Under the pieces are notes generated by a model, which saw nothing but the letters and a program-made list of their open reading frames with translations, made no database searches and was not told the origin of the DNA. Shown one piece after another: positions 1 through 7,802 of a DNA stretch of 64,000 nt. Each line of letters starts with the position of its first letter. The stretch's first letter is position 1. The translations under genes were made by a program, and so were the position numbers. The stretch comes from Saliphagus infecundisoli (GTDB lineage Archaea > Halobacteriota > Halobacteria > Halobacteriales > Natrialbaceae), in contig NZ_JAIWHV010000001.1 of NCBI RefSeq assembly GCF_020177375.1, forward strand, positions 496,001-560,000, written 5' to 3'.

Positions 1-2559
1 GGCGCTCGCGATCTCTTCGGTGACCTCGCGAACGCGCGCGAGAGTGTCCTCCGAGAGCGACCGGGGCGGGATCATACACGCCGAGTCGCCGGAGTGGACG
101 CCCGCGCTCTCGACGTGTTCCATGATCCCGCCGATGAGGACGTCCTCGCCGTCGGCGACGGCGTCGACGTCGAGTTCGACGGCGTCTTCCAGGAACTCGT
201 CCACCAGGATCGGCTTGTCCGGGCTGACGCGGACGGCCTCCTCGATGTAGCGCTCGAGTTCCTCGTCGTCGTAGACGACCTCCATCGCGCGCCCGCCGAG
301 TACGTACGACGGTCTGACGAGCACCGGGTAGCCGATCCCGTGGGCGAGTTCCATCGCCTCGTTCTCGCTGTAGGCGGCCCCGCCATCGGGCTGGGCGATC
401 CCCAACTCGTCCATCAGGGCGTTGAAGCGGTCGCGGTCCTCCGCCAGGTCCATCGCCTCGACGCTCGTTCCCATCACCGCACAGTCGAGGCCGCGACGAT
501 CGATCTCGTCCTGGAGGGGTTCGCCGATGTTCACCGAGGTCTGGCCGCCGAACTGGACCATCACGCCGTCGGCGTCCGCGGCCTCGGCGACGTCTGCGAC
601 CTCCTCGGCGGTGATCGGCTCGAAGAACAACCCATCCGAGGTGTCGTAGTCCGTCGAGACCGTCTCGGGGTTGTTGTTGACGACGTGGGCGTCGATCCCC
701 TGCTCGCGCAGGGCCTGGACGGCGTGGACCGAACAGTAGTCGAACTCGACGCCCTGGCCGATCCGGATCGGGCCGCCGCCGACGACGATGACGCTCTCGA
801 CGTCGCGATCGACCTCGAGTTCGCCCGCCGCGGCCGCCCCCAGCAGCGGCCCGGAGTCGAACTCCGACTTGCGCGCCGAGTAGTAGTACGGCGTCTGGGC
901 GGCGAACTCGCCGGCGCAGGTGTCGACCTGTTTGTACGTGCGTCCGGGGACCTCGCTCTCGACGGTGTCGACGTCCGTCCCCGCAGTGGTTGCGATCGAG
1001 GCGTTGGTGTGGCCGGCGATCGCGGCCTCGGTGAAGTCGCCGTCCTGTGCGGCACGGGTCGAGTCGGCGATCCGTTCGAACCGTTCCGCGTACCACTCGA
1101 AGATTCCCGACAGCGAGACGACCTTCTCGAGATCGTAGCCCCGCTCGAAGGCCTCGAACATCGCGTACGGCCGGTCGGGCGAGGGACGTTCTAAGTACTG
1201 TTCCTCGAGCTCGTCGTCGCTCACGTCGGCCCACTCGACGTCCGGGTCGTACTCCGAGGAGCGAAGCGCCTTCAGCAGCGACTCCTCGAAGGTCCGGCCG
1301 ATCGCCATCGCCTCGCCGGTGGACTTCATCGCCGTCGTCAGCTCGAAGTCGACGTCCTCGAACTTGTCCTTGGGCCAGCGCGGGACCTTCGTGACGACGT
1401 AGTCGATCGCGGGCTCGAACGCGGCCGTGGTCTCGCCCGTGATCTCGTTCGTGATCTCGTGGAGGCGCTTTCCGAGGGCGACCTTCGCGGTGACGCGGGC
1501 GATCGGATATCCAGTGGCCTTCGAGGCGAGAGCCGAGGACCGCGAAACCCGGGGGTTGACTTCGACGACCCGGTACTCGCCGCCGGGGGTGCCGTCGTCG
1601 CGCCAGGCGAACTGGATGTTACAGCCACCTTGAATCCCGAGTTCGCGGATGACGTCGAGCGCGGCGGTGCGCATCTCCTGGTGGCCCTCGTCGGGGACGA
1701 TCTGGGAGGGGGTGACGACCGTGGACTCACCGGTGTGGATGCCCATCGGATCGATGTTCTCCATGTTGCAGATGATGATACAGGAGTCGTCCGCGTCGCG
1801 CATGACCTCGTACTCGTACTCGACCCAGCCCGCGATGGACTCGGTGATGAGGACCTCGCTGTTCCGGGAGAGACGAAGCCCCTTGCGGACCCGCGAGAGG
1901 AGCTCGTCGAACTCGCTTACGACGCCCGACCCCGACCCGCCGAGGGTGTACGTCGTCCGGGCGATGACGGGGAGCCCGCCGACCTCGTCGACGGCCTCCT
2001 CGACCCGTTCTTCGAGATCGGCCTCGGTCAGTTCCGACACCGACTCGCCCTCGTCGAGCGAGATGGTCGTCGAGGCGGGAACGGGCTGGCCGATCGACTC
2101 CATGCGCTGGCGGAACAGATCACGGTCCTCGGTCGCGTAGATCGTCTCGAGGGGGGTGCCCATGATCTCGACGTCGTACTCCTCCAGGACGCCCTCCTCG
2201 GCGAGTTCTGCGGTGACGTTGAGCCCCGTCTGGCCGCCCAGGCCGGCGATGACGCCGTCGGGCTCTTCCTTCCGGATGATCTCCCCGATCGCCTCGGTCG
2301 TGATCGGCTCGATGTAGACCCGGTCTGCCATCTCCGGGTCGGTCATGATCGTCGCGGGATTCGAGTTGACTAGCACGACCCGCGCGCCCTCCTCCTGGAG
2401 CGCCCGGCAGGCCTGTGCGCCCGAGTAGTCGAACTCCGCTGCCTGTCCGATCTGGATCGGGCCGCTCCCGATGAGCAGGATCGTGCGTCCGTCCGCCGTG
2501 GCGTCCCCGTCGCCCTGGATGTCCGCGCTCATTTCTCTGTTCGTCCCGAGTTCGCTCAT
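1..2559 (-). CDS. carB: Carbamoyl-phosphate synthase large subunit, C-terminus cut off by window edge
   Basis: This subunit makes carbamoyl phosphate from bicarbonate, ATP and glutamine-derived ammonia for pyrimidine and arginine synthesis. About 853 residues are visible. The two homologous halves show at their starts: GSGPIQIGQAAEFDYSG near residue 30 and GGGPIRIGQGVEFDYCS near residue 590. Between them is the first ATP-grasp domain with the ARTTYTLGGSGSG loop; the second ATP-grasp shows RPSYVLGGRAMEVVYDD. E. coli CarB is about 1070 residues, so the end of the second ATP-grasp domain and the C-terminal allosteric (MGS-like) domain lie beyond position 1. I chose the ATG at 2559; an in-frame ATG at 2532 is possible because the first residues are poorly conserved. 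carA is not on the upstream side, so it should lie beyond the left edge or elsewhere. Confidence 0.97.
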   Translation of the reverse strand, partial: MSELGTNREMSADIQGDGDATADGRTILLIGSGPIQIGQAAEFDYSGAQACRALQEEGARVVLVNSNPATIMTDPEMADRVYIEPITTEAIGEIIRKEEPDGVIAGLGGQTGLNVTAELAEEGVLEEYDVEIMGTPLETIYATEDRDLFRQRMESIGQPVPASTTISLDEGESVSELTEADLEERVEEAVDEVGGLPVIARTTYTLGGSGSGVVSEFDELLSRVRKGLRLSRNSEVLITESIAGWVEYEYEVMRDADDSCIIICNMENIDPMGIHTGESTVVTPSQIVPDEGHQEMRTAALDVIRELGIQGGCNIQFAWRDDGTPGGEYRVVEVNPRVSRSSALASKATGYPIARVTAKVALGKRLHEITNEITGETTAAFEPAIDYVVTKVPRWPKDKFEDVDFELTTAMKSTGEAMAIGRTFEESLLKALRSSEYDPDVEWADVSDDELEEQYLERPSPDRPYAMFEAFERGYDLEKVVSLSGIFEWYAERFERIADSTRAAQDGDFTEAAIAGHTNASIATTAGTDVDTVESEVPGRTYKQVDTCAGEFAAQTPYYYSARKSEFDSGPLLGAAAAGELEVDRDVESVIVVGGGPIRIGQGVEFDYCSVHAVQALREQGIDAHVVNNNPETVSTDYDTSDGLFFEPITAEEVADVAEAADADGVMVQFGGQTSVNIGEPLQDEIDRRGLDCAVMGTSVEAMDLAEDRDRFNALMDELGIAQPDGGAAYSENEAMELAHGIGYPVLVRPSYVLGGRAMEVVYDDEELERYIEEAVRVSPDKPILVDEFLEDAVELDVDAVADGEDVLIGGIMEHVESAGVHSGDSACMIPPRSLSEDTLARVREVTEEIASA

Positions 2560-2691
2560 CGTAATAAGAGCCACGAAACGATACGATTCTCGTAACTCGA
2601 TTTCGAATTTCGTATGCCAGCCCGCGGTGGACGCCCGGCTCGTGGGATCGATCTCAAGGGAGAGGACGATACCGACGGGCGACGACTGCCT

Positions 2692-3222
2692 TCAGACCGG
2701 GCGATCGTGTTCGCTCTCGAACTCGCGGGCCTCCCGGTACTGATCGACGAACTCGCTTACGTCGAACTCGAGCATCTGGGACTCGAACTCCGAGGCGGCG
2801 CCCTCGTCGGCGTGGCTGATCGCGTGCTCCATCAGTTCGACGACGAGTTCGACGACGATCTCGTGGAGCCGGCGGGCGTCGAAGCCGGTCATCCAGAGCA
2901 CGCTGTAGCCAAGCGACCCGCTCTCGCTCGCGTCGTAGACCGCGACCTCCTCGGGGAACTCCTCCATGACGACGCCCAGCAGGTGGGCGGTGCCGAACTC
3001 CTCGAAGTCGTCGTCGGTCTCGATCGTCTCCCGCAGGACCGCCACGAGCGACTCCGGGACGAACCGCGAGGGCGGGTGGACGTCGGTCACGACCGCGTGG
3101 CGTTCGCCACAGTCACACGAGTACTCGCGCATCCCGAGGTCGATCGAGCGGGGGTCGACGGTCTCGCCACACGGAAGCTCCAAATCCTCCGCCTCGCCGC
3201 CCGGAACGCGGGGTTCGGCCAT
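2692..3222 (-). CDS. Conserved haloarchaeal protein, DUF5815 type
   Basis: This 176-residue acidic soluble protein has no assigned function. It resembles the family I remember as DUF5815, with the conserved stretches LELPCGETVDP, MREYSCDCGERHAVV, HPPSRFVPESLVAVLRE and HEIVVELVVELMEHA. The Cys pair in CDCGE near residue 37 and the earlier Cys could bind a metal, but this is not shown. The reading frame opens at an ATG at 3249, but that ATG sits inside a TATA-like box (3245-3252) placed 23-30 bp before the ATG at 3222. I therefore take 3222 as the start of a leaderless gene. It lies between carB and a small leftward pair, in the same direction. Confidence 0.8.
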   Translation of the reverse strand: MAEPRVPGGEAEDLELPCGETVDPRSIDLGMREYSCDCGERHAVVTDVHPPSRFVPESLVAVLRETIETDDDFEEFGTAHLLGVVMEEFPEEVAVYDASESGSLGYSVLWMTGFDARRLHEIVVELVVELMEHAISHADEGAASEFESQMLEFDVSEFVDQYREAREFESEHDRPV

Positions 3223-3244
3223 CGCCGGCGCTTCGGCCGCCGCG

Positions 3245-3252
3245 CCCATAAG
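3245..3252 (-). promoter_or_regulatory. TATA-like box for the DUF5815-type gene
   Basis: Read leftward this is CTTATGGG, 23-30 bp before the ATG at 3222. The spacing fits a leaderless haloarchaeal transcript and argues against the upstream ATG at 3249. Confidence 0.5.
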
Positions 3253-3261
3253 GGCCGCGGC

Positions 3262-4071
3262 TCAGGGGAGGAGTTCGTCGTCGATCCCCTCCCACTTCGC
3301 CTCGCGTTCGGCCCGGTGCTCCTCGACCCGGTCGAAGGCGGCCGCGAGGATCGAGAGCGCGACCAGCCAGCCGACGGCCCCGAACGCGACGTTGACGAGT
3401 TCGGCGGCGACGGGGATTCCCCCGACCGCGACCGCGAACAGGGCGCCGACGGTCGTCACCGCGTAGAACGCGAGGACGGTCACGGCGAGGATCGCGAAGA
3501 CCCGGATGCGGTGTCCCTTCGTCAGCTCGTAGCTCCGGCCCATCGCCTCGACGACCCCGAGGCGATCGGTCGCGATGTAAGGGTGGGTGAACGCGAAGAG
3601 GGTCGCGACGACGAGTCCCGGCACGACGAGCGCGGCCAGTCCGATCCCGACGGCGAACAGCCCGACCATCGACGCGGCGACTCCCGAGAGGATCATCCCG
3701 ACGAGCGCCCCCGCGTCGAGCGGTTCTCGCTCGCGGCCCTCGCCCTCGGTCGGCTCCCCGCCCGGGCCGGCGCGTTCCGAGAGCGCCCGGAAGGCCAGCA
3801 GCGAGACGGCGACGAACGAGACCACGCCCGCGAGCCAGACGAGCCAGGCCGCCCCCAGCGAGAGGTCGACCGCGAGGGGCAGCTCTTCTACGAACGCGTC
3901 GGTCACGAGCGGGACGTCCGCGATCACGTCGGGCGACTGGGCGGCGAGCTGGCTCTGGGTGCCGACCTGGACGAGGAGGATCACGGCGAACAGCCCGAGC
4001 AGGTGCGGGATGAGCCGTCCGCCGAGGCGGTCGAGCCCCTCCGAGATCGAGCCCCCGACGGCGAGGACCAT
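3262..4071 (-). CDS. Multi-pass membrane protein of unknown function
   Basis: The product has about 269 residues and roughly five to six hydrophobic segments: near residue 15 (HLLGLFAVILLVQV), 75 (AAWLVWLAGVVSFVAVSLLAF), 130-165, 205 (RIRVFAILAVTVLAFYAVTT) and 235. Between them is the motif THPYIATDRLGVVEAMGRSY followed by ELTKGHR. That motif resembles haloarchaeal membrane proteins of the glycerophosphodiesterase-membrane-domain (DUF7847-like) type; this family link is recalled, not checked. The frame is open back to 4209, but the ATG at 4071 lies one base from the stop of the preceding gene (4073), so the two are probably co-transcribed and translationally linked. No catalytic motif is seen. 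Confidence 0.75.
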   Translation of the reverse strand: MVLAVGGSISEGLDRLGGRLIPHLLGLFAVILLVQVGTQSQLAAQSPDVIADVPLVTDAFVEELPLAVDLSLGAAWLVWLAGVVSFVAVSLLAFRALSERAGPGGEPTEGEGREREPLDAGALVGMILSGVAASMVGLFAVGIGLAALVVPGLVVATLFAFTHPYIATDRLGVVEAMGRSYELTKGHRIRVFAILAVTVLAFYAVTTVGALFAVAVGGIPVAAELVNVAFGAVGWLVALSILAAAFDRVEEHRAEREAKWEGIDDELLP

Positions 4072-4072
4072 C

Positions 4073-4480
4073 CTACGGCCAGTCCTCGCGGACGGGTTCG
4101 GACTCCGCCTCGTCGCCTCCCTCGCCGGCGAGTTCCCAGCCGGCGGCCTCGGCGGCGTCCTCGAGAGCGAGGTACTCCCAGCCGACCGCCTCGGCCAGGT
4201 CCTCGTCATCGGGGCCAGTGCCGACGAAGACGTGGCGGTCGGTATCGAACTGGTCGCCGACGCTCTCCAGGCTCTCCCGTTTCCCGCGCGGGCCCGAGAA
4301 GAAGTCCTGGCGGATCCGGTTCTTGCGCGTGAAGTTGGTGACGACGTAGGTGGGTTTCTCCGAGACGACCCCGACGTACGTGCTCCACTGGCGGGCGTCG
4401 CCGAAGACGCCCTCCGGGGAGGCCAGTCCCTGGAGCGCCTCGAGCTCGAACGCGAGGATCATGTCACTGCCGCCGTTCAT
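4073..4480 (-). CDS. Conserved haloarchaeal protein, DUF7124-like
   Basis: This 135-residue soluble acidic protein contains the strongly conserved-looking core ARQWSTYVGVVSEKPTYVV, then TNFTRKNRIRQDFFSGPRGK and DTDRHVFVGT. I recall this as a haloarchaeal family (DUF7124-like); the function is unknown. The ATG at 4480 is favoured over one at 4462 because a TTTTCC box lies about 24-29 bp upstream of 4480 (leaderless). It is the first gene of a two-gene unit with the membrane protein ending at 3262. The basic TRKNRIRQ patch might contact nucleic acid, but that is speculation. Confidence 0.75.
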   Translation of the reverse strand: MNGGSDMILAFELEALQGLASPEGVFGDARQWSTYVGVVSEKPTYVVTNFTRKNRIRQDFFSGPRGKRESLESVGDQFDTDRHVFVGTGPDDEDLAEAVGWEYLALEDAAEAAGWELAGEGGDEAESEPVREDWP

Positions 4481-4672
4481 GGCCGATATTGGGGCAGGAC
4501 GGGGGAAAACGGCTTCGATCGTACCGCCTTAGAACGGTCCCCGCACGCCGTCCGCCACCAGCCCCGTCACGCTCAATATAGGGTGCTTACGTCGCACTTG
4601 GTTTTCAACTGGTGGAGTTTCCGTGAACGCAATTTCCTCCAAACACCGATGCTAGTAGTTAATGAGAAGACA

Positions 4673-4678
4673 TTTATC
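4673..4678 (+). promoter_or_regulatory. TATA box for the lipoprotein gene
   Basis: TTTATC lies 24-29 bp before the GTG start at 4702, in an AT-rich stretch (4560-4700) that is itself unusual for this chromosome. Confidence 0.5.
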
Positions 4679-4701
4679 GAATCAGCCCCCACCTATCCCG
4701 C

Positions 4702-5577
4702 GTGTCGCGTCTCGGGATCGTCCTCCTTGTCCTCCTCGTTCTCATGGCAGGTTGTAGTGGCTTCTCGGACGGAAATGGCGCGCCCGACCGCGAGCCGTAC
4801 GGCGTCGACGAACAGATCAACGCCTCTATCGATGAGGACGAAGAAGAACTCCTTCCCGGGCTCACGACGGAAGGAGTGACGAACACGAACTCACTTCGCG
4901 AGGTCCATGAAGAGGCGATCGGAAACCAATCGTATACGATCGAGAGCAAAACCGAATACTTGACCGAAGACGGAAACGAGACAATACGTGAGCAGGTCGA
5001 AGTGACGACATACGTTGATCCCGAGGCTGAGGTCATCTATGAGGTTCAAGAGTATTACACTAATGATGGCGAGACGGACGGGTACGTTGGAATCCAACGG
5101 AATCAAACCATCAAACAGTGGATTGGAGAGAAAGTCTTCGTCCGGATAGAGTACGAGGACGGGACCATCGAGTACATGCCGGCCCCAAGCGACCCGGTTT
5201 CGGTCGAGGACCGCCTCGATCAGACGTCTATACGACTTCTTGATCCGTTACAATACCCCCAGGAGACAACAACTATCGGGGTTGTCGATTCCGAAGAGGG
5301 AACCTACTACGTCGTCGAGGACCGCGAAAACCGTTCGAACGAGACTTCGCAGGTGATCGGTGGCCAACTCGAAGAAATCGACGTACGTACGCTCGTTCGC
5401 GACGACGGACTCATACGCCAGACCATAGCAGAACGGCTCATCACCCAAAACGACGAGCAGACCACCATTGAGCAGACGATCGAGATCACTGCGATCAACG
5501 AGACGACCGTTGAACGGCCCAACTGGGACGACGAGGCCCTCAAGGCTCAATCTCAGAACTCAACACAAAATCGTTAG
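4702..5577 (+). CDS. Secreted lipoprotein, haloarchaeal, low GC
   Basis: The 291-residue product has a short hydrophobic N-terminal segment ending in the lipobox LMAGC, with the lipid-modified Cys at residue 18, so it should be anchored outside the cell membrane. After an acidic linker comes a repeat-poor beta-rich region with LLPGLTTEGVTNTNSLREVH and NQSYTIESKTEYLTEDG. This is reminiscent of haloarchaeal lipoproteins of the DUF7537 type (recalled family, not checked). The start is GTG, supported by the TATA box 24-29 bp upstream. GC content is visibly lower than in its neighbours (about half, versus roughly two thirds) and codon choice follows, for example many AAC/AAA/GAA and TAT codons. 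This suggests recent transfer or relaxed selection. Confidence 0.75.
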   Translation: MSRLGIVLLVLLVLMAGCSGFSDGNGAPDREPYGVDEQINASIDEDEEELLPGLTTEGVTNTNSLREVHEEAIGNQSYTIESKTEYLTEDGNETIREQVEVTTYVDPEAEVIYEVQEYYTNDGETDGYVGIQRNQTIKQWIGEKVFVRIEYEDGTIEYMPAPSDPVSVEDRLDQTSIRLLDPLQYPQETTTIGVVDSEEGTYYVVEDRENRSNETSQVIGGQLEEIDVRTLVRDDGLIRQTIAERLITQNDEQTTIEQTIEITAINETTVERPNWDDEALKAQSQNSTQNR

Positions 5578-5597
5578 ACTTGCACTTGAAGTGAGCA

Positions 5598-5620
5598 CAC
5601 GGTACACCGAGTACCCCGTG
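5598..5620. terminator. Possible hairpin between convergent genes
   Basis: GGTAC-accga-GTACC with flanking CAC/GTG pairing across a two-base bulge. It lies between the lipoprotein stop (5577) and the oxidoreductase stop (5655). No clear T-run follows. Confidence 0.3.
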
Positions 5621-5654
5621 AAAACAAACCCGAGTGGTTCTATGATGCCCTGGA

Positions 5655-6896
5655 CTAGGACTGTTCTTGAACCGGCGCAAGCTCCTCGAGATCGACGGTC
5701 TCGGCGAGCAGGACCTCCTTCTGGTCGGCGACCGACCGCTGTTCGCGCATCAGCTGCTTGAACTTGCTCTGGGGGGCGAGGTCGCCGATGAGGACGCCGC
5801 CGACGATCTTGCCGTCCTTGAACGCGACCCGGCGCCACTCGGTGTCGCTGTACTTTCGCTCTGCGTGGTCGTCGCCCAGCGTGGGGTGGCCAAAGGAGAG
5901 GAAGGGGAAGTCGAAGTGCGTGATCGAGTACGAGGAGACCCACTCGAAGCCCTCGCTTTCGTCGCCGGCGGCCATGTTGACGCCGGCGATCCGCCCTTGC
6001 TCCTTGGCGGAGCCCCACGAGCCGTTCTGGGCGTGTTCGCCGAGCAGAACGTCGTAGAAGCGGGTGATGTCGCCCGCGGCGTACACGTCGTCGAGATTGG
6101 TCTGCATGTACTCGTCGACGACGATCCCGTTGTCCATCTCGAGGGGGACGTCGTGGAGGTACTCGGTGTTGAAGTCGAGGCCGATCGCGACGCCCGCGAA
6201 GTCACACGGGAAGCGGTCGCCGTCCGGGGCGACCGCGGCGGCGACGCGACCGTCGTCGTCTACCTCGAAGCGATCGACGCCGCTGTCGAAGACGGGTTCG
6301 ACGCCGACCTCGCGCATGCCCTCGTGCATGATCTCGGCGCCCTCTCCCGAGAGCGCGTAGCGCCACCACCGATCGCCCCGCATGAGGTAGCTGCCGTCGA
6401 TCCCCTGGGCGCCACAGACGGCGGCGAAGTCGATCCCGAGCAGGCCGGCGCCGACGATCGCCGCCCGGTCTGCGTCCTCGGCGTACTCCTTGATCGCCCG
6501 GGCGTCCTGGAACGTCCAGAAGTGGAGGACTCCCTCGGCGTCGCTGTTGTCGACGGGGAGCTGGGTCGGGGTCCCCCCGGTCGCGATCAGGAGCTTGTCG
6601 TAGGGAACGTCGGCCCCGTCGTGGACCCGGACGACCTTCCCGTCGGTGTCGACGGTCGTGACGTGGGTGTTCAAGGAGAGCTCGATGTCCCGCTCCTCGT
6701 ACCACTCCTCGTCGTGGATCGAGATGGGCGCCTCGGGAAGCTTCCCCTTCGCGTGTTCTTTGATCAGGATGCGGTTGTAGAGAGCTTCCCCCTCATCGGT
6801 GATGACGGTGATCGACGACTCCGGGTCCTCCTCCCGGAGCGTCTCGGCAGCCGAGCTGCCCGAGATGCCGTCACCGATGATGACGTACTCGGTCAT
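5655..6896 (-). CDS. FAD-dependent pyridine-nucleotide oxidoreductase
   Basis: This 413-residue protein is of the NADH:rubredoxin-reductase/nitrite-reductase-NirB-like class. It shows the N-terminal FAD dinucleotide motif VIIGDGISGSSAAETL (residues 5-20), ATGGTP near residue 107, the second dinucleotide site AAIVGAGLLGIDFA near residue 145, and the C-terminal FAD motif DVYAAGDITRF near residue 270. The redox-active Cys pair of disulfide reductases is absent, which fits the ferredoxin/rubredoxin reductase group. The electron acceptor is unknown and no ferredoxin or nitrite reductase gene is adjacent. It has its own leaderless promoter (6920-6927). Calling it a general NAD(P)H:acceptor oxidoreductase is as far as the sequence allows. 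Confidence 0.88.
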   Translation of the reverse strand: MTEYVIIGDGISGSSAAETLREEDPESSITVITDEGEALYNRILIKEHAKGKLPEAPISIHDEEWYEERDIELSLNTHVTTVDTDGKVVRVHDGADVPYDKLLIATGGTPTQLPVDNSDAEGVLHFWTFQDARAIKEYAEDADRAAIVGAGLLGIDFAAVCGAQGIDGSYLMRGDRWWRYALSGEGAEIMHEGMREVGVEPVFDSGVDRFEVDDDGRVAAAVAPDGDRFPCDFAGVAIGLDFNTEYLHDVPLEMDNGIVVDEYMQTNLDDVYAAGDITRFYDVLLGEHAQNGSWGSAKEQGRIAGVNMAAGDESEGFEWVSSYSITHFDFPFLSFGHPTLGDDHAERKYSDTEWRRVAFKDGKIVGGVLIGDLAPQSKFKQLMREQRSVADQKEVLLAETVDLEELAPVQEQS

Positions 6897-6919
6897 GTAC
6901 GGTCCGTTCGTAACGAGGG

Positions 6920-6927
6920 GTAAAGTG
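6920..6927 (-). promoter_or_regulatory. TATA-like box for the FAD oxidoreductase
   Basis: Read leftward it is a CACTTTAC box 24-31 bp before the ATG at 6896, divergent from the DUF6149-type gene. Confidence 0.45.
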
Positions 6928-6996
6928 GATTGCTATCTCGTCTATTCTCCGCGAACGGTGTACGAACGTCTATCCCCTCCCGGCGGCCGAACCGCT

Positions 6997-7003
6997 CTTT
7001 ACG
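6997..7003 (+). promoter_or_regulatory. TATA-like box for the DUF6149-type gene
   Basis: CTTTACG lies 22-28 bp before the ATG at 7025, the leaderless arrangement. It forms a divergent pair with the box at 6920. Confidence 0.45.
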
Positions 7004-7024
7004 GTGGCGCCCCCAGCCTCACGC

Positions 7025-7630
7025 ATGAAGATCAGCCAGAACGCACGCCATTTCGCCTCCCGGAAGGCCCTCGAGACGCCCGTCGTCCGCTCGCTCGCCG
7101 TCGCCGGCCTCGTCCGTCTCCACACCCGAGTCTTCACGAAGAAGGCAGACCCCGCCCACGCCGAGGAGCGCAAGGACCACCTCGACGGCCTCTTCGAGGC
7201 GACGATGGACACCTACCTCGAGGCCCTCCGTGCGGGCTACTCCGAGGCCGAGGCCCGCGAGATCACCCACGTCCAGGCGAACTTCGACTTCTACAACCAC
7301 GGCTGGACCGAGATGATGGAGTTCCCCGGCGACGAACTCGAAGAACACTACGACCGCCACGCCGAGTTCTTCTCGACGTGGGGGATCACGATCGCCGACC
7401 CGTTGGGCGAGTTCGAACCCGAGGGCGGGATTCCCGAGGCGCCGTCGACCCCCGAGAAACTCGACGACCCCGAGCACCCACACGCCGAGGGCGGGTTCGC
7501 CGACGACGTCTACGTCGAGACCGAGGACGGCGACCTCGTCGTCGGCGGCCAGGAGGGTCCGGCGGAGGTGGACGTCTCGAGGGCCGTCGGCGTCGACGGT
7601 GACGACGTGGGCGATCGCCCCTCGAAGTGA
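7025..7630 (+). CDS. Conserved haloarchaeal protein, DUF6149 type
   Basis: This soluble 201-residue protein of unknown function is mostly helical in appearance. The conserved parts are the start MKISQNARHFASRKALETPV, the middle EITHVQANFDFYNHGWTEMM and the C-terminal DDPEHPHAEGGFADDVYVET. I recognise this as the haloarchaeal DUF6149 family. The ATG at 7025 is preferred over an in-frame ATG at 7004, because the latter would lie too close to the TATA box at 6997. The last 30 residues are low-complexity and acidic. The inverted-repeat element at 7636 begins only five bases after its stop codon. Confidence 0.85.
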   Translation: MKISQNARHFASRKALETPVVRSLAVAGLVRLHTRVFTKKADPAHAEERKDHLDGLFEATMDTYLEALRAGYSEAEAREITHVQANFDFYNHGWTEMMEFPGDELEEHYDRHAEFFSTWGITIADPLGEFEPEGGIPEAPSTPEKLDDPEHPHAEGGFADDVYVETEDGDLVVGGQEGPAEVDVSRAVGVDGDDVGDRPSK

Positions 7631-7635
7631 CTCGT

Positions 7636-7711
7636 AGGGTCGGAGACGGCGATGTCCCGTTCGGTCGGGGTACCGTCGCGACCGATGGCGCACTGACTCG
7701 TCTCCGCCCCT
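7636..7711 (+). repeat. Dispersed inverted-repeat element, copy A
   Basis: The 76-bp element is bounded by AGGGTCGGAGACG (7636-7648) and CGTCTCCGCCCCT (7699-7711), which are inverted repeats with one mismatch in 13. Inside is a second inverted pair, TCGGTCG and CGACCGA. A second copy lies at 41457-41534 in the opposite orientation, about 80% identical over its length. Both copies start within five bases of the stop codon of the preceding gene. It could be a miniature inverted-repeat transposable element, a structured 3' RNA or a terminator. The rest of the gap to the aldo/keto reductase (7712-7802) shows no clear feature. Confidence 0.7.
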
Positions 7712-7802
7712 CTCACACCCGGCCCGCCGGACTTGAGGACAGGTCGGGGCGCGATCGACCGGGACCCAAAGAGCCACGTCCCGGCGGACGCCCCCGTCGA
7801 GT

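Noticed and set aside
2614-4332. Long rightward open frame of over 500 codons
   Set aside because: It is the complement of three well-supported leftward genes; its product is Arg/Glu-rich low complexity, typical of shadows in GC-rich DNA.
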